Origin: Micropterix aruncella
Lineage: Eukaryota > Arthropoda > Insecta > Lepidoptera > Micropterigidae
NCBI GenBank assembly: GCA_944548615.1
Contig: OX155951.1
Coordinates: 19,068,789 to 19,132,788 of the forward strand
Direction of reading: 5' to 3'
DNA: 64,000 nucleotides
The notes beneath the pieces were generated by a model, which was not told where the DNA came from, made no database searches, and saw only the letters and a list, made by a program, of their open reading frames with translations. The position numbers and the translations under genes were made by a program. Of this stretch, positions 34,901 through 46,900 are shown piece after piece (position 1 is the stretch's first letter; each line of letters starts with the position of its first letter).

Positions 34901-37900
34901 TTGCATATTTTACGTATTTTGTGACAAAAAAATCGAAATGATTTTATAGGCGAGTTTTTTCAGTTTGCCAATTTTGTAATATTTATTCATTATTATCTTA
35001 ATTGTTTTACGAGATAAGGTTATAATGTTTTATATGTCAAATTTCAATGCGATCATTTTTCTCTTTATCTTTTTTTAATCCGTTTAGTGGTTTATAAGTT
35101 ATGATCGTTTTTCTCAAGGCCGTTGACTCGCGTCGATTTTTTGCCCGAATATGTCGCACGCAAAAGTGATAGGTGAGTTTTTACCTCGCAACAGGAGGAG
35201 TTAAGTAGTATTTTCATACTATGTTTTAAGTATTTTTATGGTATCAAAATGGTTTTCTTCCAATGTGATGTATGTATTTTTATATGCAAAAAGGGCCTCG
35301 AGTGAAAAGGGTTTTTTAGCCACCTATAAAACCACTAAAAAAACCTTGAGGTGGATATGTCGAGTTATTAACTAGAGCTTGATTGGACTCCATATTGCAA
35401 TGAACGCTCACGTTAAACTGTCAGAAAAATGGATGCAGGATGTTCGCAGTAGATGCTCAATTGGTGCGCGCAATTCCATACAAAGTGTGAATGTTGCATT
35501 CCATATTGTTGCAAATGTTATGTTAAGGTAGTGGGGCGCTCGTTTGCATTGTATATGTTTTAGTGAATAAAATGAAAGTACCGGTTGGTATATCCAGCGG
35601 GACCTTGATCACCTCGACGACAGAGATCTTCTGCTCGGCGCCTTCCACTTGTCCTTCTACCTTGGGCTGTTTCTGGACGGTGAGCTTGTTACCCGATGCA
35701 TACCTGACCATATCACCCCTCAGGATGCCTTTCTCCCCCAGAGTTTTAATCGCATCCAGGGCTTTGACCTGATACAACTCCACGTAGCAAGAGACGAGTT
35801 GCCGCACGACGGCAGAATCGAACCTGTACTTTGAAGTCTGGAACTTGGGCTTTAGCTTGGGTTTAAAAGCAGTAGCGTGAGACGGAACGAATACTGGCTT
35901 CTTGGGTTTCATTCCGAATCCCATGGGTTTTCCGTGCCCGTTGTTGATAGGACGCGACGAGAAAGAGGGTCGGTTAAAGCTGACGTCTTCGTGGAATCGC
36001 GGCACCTTGCGCCCGATACTATTCATGTTCCTTAGAGTGTTGTCGGACATTCTCTGTGAATGACGAGACAAAATCATGAAACAAAACAATTTTATTGGTT
36101 TTCCAATTTGCTGCGGGGGTAGGTACAAGCTCTATCTTTGCAAAGGCAAACTTTTCTTACCATGCTGTTCTCCAGATACATGATCCTGTCGTTTATGGTC
36201 CTCCTCTGGTCATCGAGATTCCTCAGAATCATATCATGCGAAGAATCGTTGAAGTTGTTGTTCTGCCTGCCGCCCCCTCCCATGAAGCTGTTATCGTAAG
36301 TGCGCTTTCTAGAGAAAGGCTCGTTGTTGCCATCGATCCATCCCGAGTTACCTTGTTGAAAGTTGCGGTTGCGGCGCGGGGATGGTCCGAAATTCATGGG
36401 GGGTCCCTGGTCTTGGTAGCCATAGCCTCCTTGCATAAGTGGCTAAAATATTATAAATAGAAATCATTAGCGTTGTAAAGGGTATACAAGAGAAGCAGGG
36501 GGCAAATGGTTATATTTATACAACCTTTTATTTAGCAACTTTTCCCCACTTTTGTATGATCAATCAAGTTAAAACGTTGTCAACATACATTCCAATGACA
36601 ATATAAAACAGACAAAAAATGTTTTTATGGTTAAAATATATAGAGAATGTTTGTGGGCAATATTTGAGAACAATTGCAGGCAATATTCATGAAAGGGGTT
36701 ATTTTTCTTTAACTCGGAAACTACTAAATAGAAGATTTTGAAACTGATTTCCAGATAGAAATAAAAAATAAAAAAACACCCGTTACTAAATTCACCTTTA
36801 AACTTTTGGAATTTTTCATTTTCGCCATGACATTTTCTATGATAGATACCTACCTTGAAAAGTTAACAGCCGGTTTTAAGGAGAGTAAAAGCTTGTTCCT
36901 CAAAAAGCTTTTTTAAAAATATATTTAAAAAAATACTTGATTTATAAAATTAGTGTTTAGGAATTCAAGTGTTACATAGATGCATCATGATATGTGTAGG
37001 TCATGATGATGCCAGTATATTTGCACACAAAAAAGACCTCAACATTGGGAAAGGTCATGTAGTTCTAATTGTTTTATATGTTGTTAAGACCTGTGCCATA
37101 AGAGATCAAGTTTGCACTTTCGAAAGACCTATGCAAGATGTGCAATACTCAAAAACTGAGAATTATTTGCATTTGTTACGGATTTTGCTCTATCTCATCA
37201 AAGTATTTCTTTATAATTGAGAAGTGTGAGTAGGTTATAGATGGATTCTACATTATGTGCTATACAGTTTTTTATAAGGTGTAAAATACAGTGGAACGTC
37301 TAATAACAAGCATAATTCGTTCCAGACTCTTACTCGTTAAGCAAAGCACTCAATCAGCGGAACAATTTTTCCCATACTTGTTATGAGGGGTGCAAATCTC
37401 GCTATGAGGAATTACTGAGAATTACTCGTTATGAGATTCTACTGTATTTTCTGTCATTTAAAATATTTTCACTCAATTCGTAGTGTATACATTAATATAA
37501 AGATGTATACATAAATGTATTAGAACTATGGTACTGAAACATAATACCACAATAAACACCAAAAATATAATGAGGTAATCACAGTTAATAAATTAAATTT
37601 ACAATGTCATCACAGAGTTGGTTAAAAATAAAGAAAAAGTATCTCAAAGAAAATCAACTATAAATATCTAAAATTAAAAAAATAACAATATTTTATTAAA
37701 TAAAAATTTAGGCAATAAAAGAAGTAAATCCAAAGTAAAAGTAAAACAAATCCAAAAAAAACATAAAGGTTTAAACATATTTATAAGAATAATAAATTCT
37801 AATCATTAATATATAGAGATTATTATAGTACATTTCCATTGCTAGATATTATGTAAAATATCAATTGGAATTAAAATGTCATTGTGGAATTATTAAAAGT

Positions 37901-40900
37901 TTGACAGAAAATTAAATGAAAATAGAATGAAATAAACATAGGTTTGAATGTCTGAGGAGTGCAATAAAAATTTGTTATATTTCTTTATCATATATAAATA
38001 TATAATATACATGACTAATAAGATTAATTGCTAGTTAACAAGAATTCATAAAAAAACGATATTGTTAGTATTTATTTAAAAAATCAACCAAAAACTTGCA
38101 GCATAGGCTCTTGCGCGCGAAGGCTGGCTTTCGACCGGCTAATTAATGCTTGAATACTGGATGTTAAATTGATTTGCTATTGTGCGGAATAGAGTTAAAA
38201 TAGTTAACACAACGGAACTGATGTCCTGTTTTACACAGTTCTGTCCTCACTGAGGGACAATCTATTCCTTATAGCCCTTGAATGTACATATCTTTGTTAA
38301 ATATGTATCATGCAGGTAAAGTTATTATTGTCTACATTTTAAGCCTAAAAACTGAGCACCACATATCCCGAAGCGTCCGAGATACAGTTCTTGAAAAATT
38401 AGCAACACTTCCCAAAAAGTGAAAAATTTAACAGCAACTCTTTGGAGATTCAAGGAGCCAGTTGATGATCTGAGGGATGGTGCATTAATAAGATTGCCAA
38501 ACATTGCCAATTTTCAAAAAGCTGTATCTCGAAAACACTTATCGACATATGGTAGTTTGAGCTTAAATTCTAGCAAATTTAATGTAGTTATAAAATGAGA
38601 ATATTTTTTTTCTTCTTCAGAACGCACACCATAGAATAAAAACCAAGATATAGAATAAAAACCAAAACAAATGCAAACATTTTGCCATTTTTTAAGCACT
38701 GGGCAGCTTGTACAGATCTTTCGAAGTTGCAAACTTGGTCTCTTACTATTGGCACAGGTCTTAACAACATACAAAACAAATTAAATACATGATATCTTGC
38801 AAGATCAAATGTATACATTGACTGGGCTCTAGTGTGCAAACAAAGAAAATATAAATTAAGACCTATTAACTATACATCAGCATGAAATTAGTTACTAATT
38901 ATATATAAATAATAATTATTTGAAAGCTAACCGAAGCCACTGACGGTTACTCGGTAGGAAATAGTACTTTATCGAAGTTCCATCTAGTAGCTTTGAGTTA
39001 CCAAATGTTGCTCAAGATAACTCGTATGTTGAGTTAGTTTCAATATGACTCTCTGTATCCTTCTTATACTGTGCCTATGGTCTGTTGAAGCTAATTCTTT
39101 AGCTGATTTTCATTAGCAGCGATAGTGAAAATCGATTGTATGCGAATGATAACATATTTTTTTCACATTATGTTCATCGCATAAACCTAGGCAATAGGCA
39201 TGCATAGACAAGAAACAGATCGATCATGAGAATGAGAGTTGCAGTCATTGCCGCTCTGTAAACCCGCAATAGCAGAATGCATACAATTTATTCAGACGTT
39301 CGATTAAATTTTCAATCTTTCCAACGAAAAATGAAAACCAACAATAAAAACAAATCGTTTGAAAACCTTATTGGGCTTGATTGGCCTGTCCCACTTAGCC
39401 AAAGTGACGTTTCTGCCCTGCCAGCTCAGATGCGGATTCTTCAGAATAGACCATCCGTCTTTATCGTTTGCGAAGGCCAAGATAGCAAAGGTTCTGTTGC
39501 CTTGCCTATCCCTCTGCAGGTTGAAATTCTTGAGCGGAGCGAGAGAATTTAAGAAATCTCTCAAATCCGCGGCGATAACCTGAAATGAAAGAAGTGTCTA
39601 AAACGGCTGCTCCCAACCCTCTATTGAAAAGAAAGGGTCAACTCGTAATAAATTAGACAGGCAAATTGCCTGTATTCCTTTGTAATTGGCCTTTCGTCAA
39701 TCGCATCTCAATGTTTATTTAGCATATTATTATATAATGACCTCGTTTTACCCAGAATCTTTTAAAAACGCAACTCATAATATATATTAATCCATAATTA
39801 TTTATTAGTTGCTATTTTCAAAAGTGAATTTTGAAGCCATTTCTACAGGTTACAAACATTAACCAACTTTATTTAAGCATAACTTTTGAGAATGTGATGA
39901 CAATTTTATGATAGATCAGATACTGAAACATTACTAAGCTTACTCTGCAATGTTTTCGATACCTATTTGAAATTTGCATCAACTTAAAACCCTAGATTAA
40001 TAACCATACTGAACTTACGTAGTTAGCAGCTACAACACGAGCATAAAATATGCAAAAAAAACTTTCTTAGGATTTAGCGATAAACATGGTGTTTGAGACG
40101 GCAGAAACATTCATTCCAGAAGTAGACTATGTAAAACTGAATGAGAAAATTAAAACATCAAATAAATCAGTTAATAATCCCATACAAAAGAAAATCTCCT
40201 TAAATACAAAAACATATTTTCTTTAAAAATAGGTCCAAAGAAATAATTCATTTTCTGGTTCAATTTCACCTACAGTTACCACTTGAAAGGATAATATGTA
40301 TAAATCGCACAAAGTTAATAGGAATTTATATGCTTTTCACAATGATCGGTGATTAAGACGACTCCGACATATTCCATGGCAGCTTTGTTTGTATTTAATA
40401 TTTAAATATATACTATGCTATCATCGCAATTATGCAGCAGATTGAACGTTTGTCCATACAAAATAGATGATTGCACGATGATTGATAGGGGTTGAAGGAA
40501 TTGTTTATCTGCAACCTCTTCATTTATTCTAATATTTGATATCAATATTCGGTCAAGTTACGTATTTCCAGGGCGGACCAGCATTATCAAGCCTACTCCA
40601 ATAACCGATGCTTTCGTAAGTTGGAGGCGGTCAAAAAGAAGATTAGAGAACATCTTATAGTATTATAAGAAGTGAAGTTGCAGTTGCACGTAAGCCAGTC
40701 ACCTTTTTATGAGTTATGAGTTGATAACATTTTGCCTCTTGTTCAACATTTTGCCTCTTGTTCTTGTTAGGCCTCCTATCGACTTGCAAGTGCGGCGCGC
40801 TGTGAGCGGCTCGATGGAAGTGCATCAGTAAGCAGGTCACAATGAGTGTAGGAGCCACTGTGCGCTGTCCCCGCGAGTCACGAAAGACTGTCACAATTTC

Positions 40901-43900
40901 ATGCCAAGCGTCCTCTCTTTTTAATTTGTTATAATGAAGTTTAACGTCCAAAAGTATGTGATACTCCTTATACAACGATATAAGATTCATCGTCAATCGT
41001 ACATCAACGGTCGTCTATTTCGCTCACAAACTGCGAGCACGACCGTCTCCACAATCTGAGTGTCTCAGACTGAGCGCTCTTTGAGCACTGGCAAAAAAAA
41101 CGCCAGTGCGAGCCTAAGGGTTGCACAGCGCGGAGCTAGTCACTCGACAAGCAAACCGGTATGGACAAGCGAGCTGAGCCGATCACGGCGAGCCGCACTA
41201 GCAGTCGATACGAGGCTTTATACTTGCGAAAATGTCACGTATGGTACTTCACTACATCATCTACTCATATGAGTAGTTCTGTAGAGTAAGTATGTTATCA
41301 GTGCTAGGTAGGTACATCATGATTTATCATTTCTAATGGCAAAAGCTATTTTTCAGTAGTAATAAATCCTTTCCAACATACTGTCGACTGAGGCATCGCT
41401 GTAGACATATTGGATATTTTATGCACCGTACGATTCCATGCGTCTACCGCTGTAAAAGATCAGAATTTGATCATGAGGGTGATGCGATGAATGCACTATA
41501 GCTGTATTGTGCAATCAGCATGTCTTGCGTTATGATAAAACACTGCAAATTTAAAATGGCTATCTCGAGTAAATGGGATTAAAAGTTTTTTACGCAAGGC
41601 CTCTTACGGCTCGTTTTGCTTTCGCTATACAAGATAGCCAATAAGGTTACTGTCTGATATTTCGAAGCAGATGGGACAGATAGTGTCTGAGGCCCATCAG
41701 GGTTTTTACCCATATTTAATTAAAGCCCCACCTTTGGGTTATTATTCAAAAAGTAGGTAAATCCTCATTTCCTTTTCAATAGATTTCTTAATAACAATAC
41801 TTGTTTAAAATTTACCAGTCAAAATATACAACAGTTTATAAGCGGTTTTATATAAATTGGTATAGGTAGGTATATATAATTTTTATATAAAATTTTCTAT
41901 ATGATAATATAGTGGATGTATCACGTACGTTCGTATAAGTAGGGCGGTTAAGTAAAAATGGCAGAAGCTTCTATGAGCTCTAGAGACAGTCCCCTTACTC
42001 TATTATCACAAAACACTATGTCAATTTACAGTGTTTAGTCATGATTAGGCAGAGGTGTATAATGGTATATTTACCTATTTTGTATATTAAAAATAGTGGC
42101 TGCTAAATTTATTCAAATTAATATAGCAGTATCCTTGTTTTGTATAATACTCTTGTATGAACAAAATAAGGAATAAAATGACATACCAAATGAAATGATC
42201 CGCTAAAGATTACGTTTTTTTCCTAAATAAATGCATTAAACATATTTGTCTCCTATTCCATTGCTAAATTATGGCAACAACAATACCCTCGTCCTTCAAT
42301 ATTTTTTAGTAGAGGAAGGAAATACAAGTACTGTAGAACTCCAATTATCAGAACTCCGACTATCCGAATCGCTGAATATCCGAAATTAAAATGGAAAACA
42401 ATTAGGTCGGAAACGTACTGCAATTTGCAAAATAATGATTCCTGTCTAAGCGGCGAATTCCTGAAACAGTGGGACATATCACCGGTCTACTAGGTGTACA
42501 AATATGAAACCGGTAGTCAAAAAAAAAAAACGCGTTTATTTTGCAAAAATGGTTAAAAATTTAATCTTCAAAGTAATTTCCCTCGCTAGCTACACATCTT
42601 TCTCATCTTTCAGCTAATTTAAGGATTCCTCGGCAAAAAAATTGTTCGTTTTTTGAGGAAATCCATTCATTGAGCAAATTTTGCACTTTCTCGTAAGAAT
42701 TGATGTGCGAATTGTTGAGTGCGTGTCCCATAGATGAAAACAAATAGTAATCGGACGGCGCCAGGTCTGGTGAGTACGGCGGGTGGGGTAGGGGCTCACA
42801 GTTGTACGATTCTACCAAGTTTTTATTGACCGATGTTCGATGTGGAGATGCATTGTCTTCTTGCGTCTTCTCGCGATGTTGTATCTTGGAATAAAATTGT
42901 CATGGCGAAGTTGAAATTCGGGCCTCTTCTGACGTATAGCACGGTTCAAATCGATCAATTGTTGATGGTAGTGTGCACCAGTAACTGTTTCACCTGGTTT
43001 TAGTAGCTCATACCAGATAACACCACGCTGATCCCAGAAAATACACAGCATTGTCTTTCGGTTGAATCGATCTGGCCTTGGCGTCGATTGGGGGCGTTGG
43101 CCGAGGCTAAAAATATTTTTTTTTTCATTTGGGATTGTTGCAAATCCCTTTTGTTATTGCCAGTGATGATTCGATGAAGAAAACCTTTTCTTTTTTGCCT
43201 GGCGAGCAGCATTTCACAAGTGGTTTTTCGGTTTTCTTGCTGCCTGTCGGTCAGTTCATGTGGCACCCATCTACCAAACTTTAACATCTTTCCCATGGCC
43301 TTCAAACGCAAGGAAACGGTTTGTTGTGTCATATTTAGTTGTTCAGTGCGCTGTTGTTGCATTTGACCATCATCTTCATCCAATAATGCTTGCAATTTGG
43401 CATCTTCAAACTTTTTTGGTGGCCGGTCACGCTCCTCGTTTCTCACATCAAAATCACCACTTTTAAATTTATTGAACCACTCATTGTACTGTGTGCGACC
43501 AAGAGCATGCTCGCCGTAAGCTTCGAGATACACACAAAAGCGTTTTTCTTCAAATGGAAACAGAAAATCAATGCTTCCCGCAAATCAGAGTTTTCAGGGA
43601 CGAAATTCGACATTTTTACAAGCGAAACAAAATGCGTTGTTATATTGACAAATTGTGAACTGAATATTGTTGACAGATTGAACAATTGAGACAGTTGGTA
43701 TGGTTCAGAAGCTCATACATATTCGGCTATCGACCGCTAGATGTCGTTACCGGTTTCATATTTGTACACCTAGTATAACCGCTCAACCACTACTATTTGA
43801 CATGAGTTTTCAACGCAAACCGCCCGTGTCAAGTACTGGTTGACATGGACTTGGACGCTATTTCGCCCATGGCAACTGCTAGTTGACACGCGTTTCTGTA

Positions 43901-46900
43901 CGCAACTGCCCGTGTCAACTACAGCTTGACATGGCATTCGAGCTCGAATGCCTTGGAACAAAATGCAATAAAGCCATCTTTGTCGCTCTATGATCGATTT
44001 GTATTATTTATCTCGCTTCTCCGTAAAATTTTCTACCAAATTAAGCATGTGCAAGTATCCAAACCTAAAAGAAAAAACAAAAAAAACATATTTGACAGTT
44101 GACTGTTTGCGTATTGTGTCTGTGTCGTTGCAGTGATTTTGTTTTGGAGATATTTTGTTAAAATGTTACAATGTACACGTGTGATATACCTTTTTGAAAA
44201 GAGCATTAAAAGCACTATGTGGCATGCTAATTGTCATTTTTGTACTATATATAGTATGTAGAACAAAAAAATCTGAAAAAACTAAAGTGATTTCACTGTG
44301 GGAATGGGAACTGTTGTACTAATTTTTATATTTCTAGTAGTGGTGAATTATATCGCTATGATTTCTGTTTATTTTAAAAGAATATTAGTTTTTTTTTGTA
44401 ATACTTTCATTTCAAGCCTAAAAGTGGTATTTGTGCATCTTAGCCTTGTTAACATAAATTACACCACGTGGCGTCAGATTATTGTTTAAAATCAAGGGGC
44501 TGTAAATAAATATTTTTGTTTGAACAAGTGTATGTTTTTATTTCTCATCATATTTTCTATTACATAAGTAGCGTAATTTTAAATTAAAAACTCTGTCATC
44601 GCTTTAATTTTTGAGGTATGATCTTTTAAATATAAGATGCGCTTTGAAACGCGCTATCTCAAAGTTCAGTGCAACATAACTTTACCAGAGTAGTAATCAG
44701 ACAAACAAAAGATAACATTGTATATCTTAACTCCTAGTAAACATAACAAACATAACACTTAGTAGTCTTACGAAACAAGTTGAGTGACAAGGAACGATTG
44801 TGTGAAACGAGACCCGCGCCGCGACTCGCGGTCACAGGAACAAAAAACCACGGAGCACAAGGACAGGTATTGTACATTATTGCCATGGGCACTTGGTCCG
44901 AGTAGCAAATGCGAGGGACCTCCGGAAGTTGGCGAATGATTTAAGCTGGGCATTGACGGTCAGTTTTTCGCATCAGTCTAGACGTAAAACTGTGGCATCA
45001 CTCCAAATGGTTTTATGCCAACTAGATTTCCCCATTCACTGGCGTCACTCTGGCTCTTCAGTTTTCGACCGGCCCGGGCGCATGAAGGACGTGTTTTCTC
45101 TTTGCGGACGTCCACGGATAAAAATGGATTCTGATTCCGAATAAGAAACATTCCTTGTTACTACGGCTGTTTGTTGTCATATAGGTACTCACAAGAAAAC
45201 GAAAAAGAAAGCAATGGATTAAAGAATGGCTTAAAAAAAGGAGTCAATTCACGCAGGTCAATTTCTTAAATGAGTTATCGTTAGAACCGAGTGACCGGCA
45301 AAACTATGTAAGGATGGAGGAAGGGACATATTTCAAGATTCTAGAACTTGTAACTCCATATATTGTTAAACAAGATACTAATATGGGACAAGCTATAAAC
45401 CCTCATGAGAGATTGACTGCCACTCTTCGTTTCTTAGCATCGGGAAAGAAATCTGACTTCTATAAGATCTAATTCAATTTTATAAATAATATCTAAATAA
45501 AATTGGAATATTCTATCTAAATAAAATCTTCTACAGCTTTTTGTCGATACTATTTATTTTTTAATTTTTGTCGGTTATTTTCCATAAGCATTCTGAATTT
45601 CTATATTTTTTGATGAAATCTATCATTATGACACGTCCGACACCGCCATGACAAAAACAAAAACACAGCACGCGCTATCACCGCGGGCCACAGACTTAAT
45701 AGGGACTTACCGCGGGCGCTGAGAGCGAACGGACGCGTTGGATTGCCGATTGAGCACTCACGGTCAGTTTGGCGCGACGCGCCAGTTGGATTATGGTAGC
45801 CACGGAAAATATCCGTGGCGCGTCGTCAGTTAAAACTCTGAAGTGATGATTCGACATTCACGATCAAATTTTGGATGCACGCCAGTTCAACTGACGCGAA
45901 AAACGTCAATGCCCAGCTTTACGATATCGCCTGGGCGCTTGAGCAGATATGAGACCGCGCAGGCATTAAAAATTCGAATTTGCGATTTTATTATTATTGG
46001 TGTCACAATACAAAATGAAATCACGCTCTGGATCGTTTTGTCCATGTCAAAGAGCTCAAATTGCTTAGTTTTCTTGTAAATCTCATTGCAGTGGCATCTC
46101 TTAAGTACAAGTTAATGATTTTATCCGGTGTTACCTCTTACATGCTTAGTAGTAATTTCTCGCGAACAACTTAACTCTTTGACAGTTTTAATCGTTAGTA
46201 GAGTAAACTAGTAAAGTATATTTTAATTTAGTCCCATTTACACAATCAAAAAAACATTGCGTGAATGAAGTTTTTCGGTTTTTTCCATGCCCTGATAAGT
46301 TGCTAGTTGGAGTACTAGGTCTCATTTATAGAGCGACGATATGTGAAAATGCAGTACACCTGTGGAGTGACATCATATCTGTGTAAAAAGTCAAAATTTG
46401 TAGGGCATGGACGTCGATATGTCAAAACAAAGGCAGCAGTCCTACAAATCTATATCAGGAATAAGGCCTATTATGTGGTATAATATTGTTTAGCTCAACT
46501 TAAGTGTCTGCGAGCCAGAACCGGACGCAAGAAGCTAAGCACTAGATGCTCTTCCTCTATCATGGTCTTGCTGGCTTGGTCGACATATAGTGACGACCCT
46601 TGGTATGCGGCGAGGGCAGGTAGTCATAATCTAAATGAAGCTGAGCTTCGCTACTGCTCTTTTTTGTACTGTACCTGTAGAGGGAACGAATAGTAACGAT
46701 AGCATGCGAGTGAATGCGAGCCCTCCGAACCCTCGGTGTACCTCTGTGTATAGGTGAAGGATTGTTTCAAATTTGAGTACAAACCAAAAGAAGGCAGTCC
46801 AACAAACGTTCTGGAATCGGAACACTGCTAGGTAATTTCAGAGCGACGCACGGATAAAACCTGGAGCAGCTAGTAGCATTGCAAGAAAACCACTATAGCC

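Noticed and set aside
40655..41272. Pair of divergent open frames in intron 1 of the RRM gene
   Set aside because: No recognisable domain, poor start context and no splice phase fit; probably chance in a GC-richer patch.
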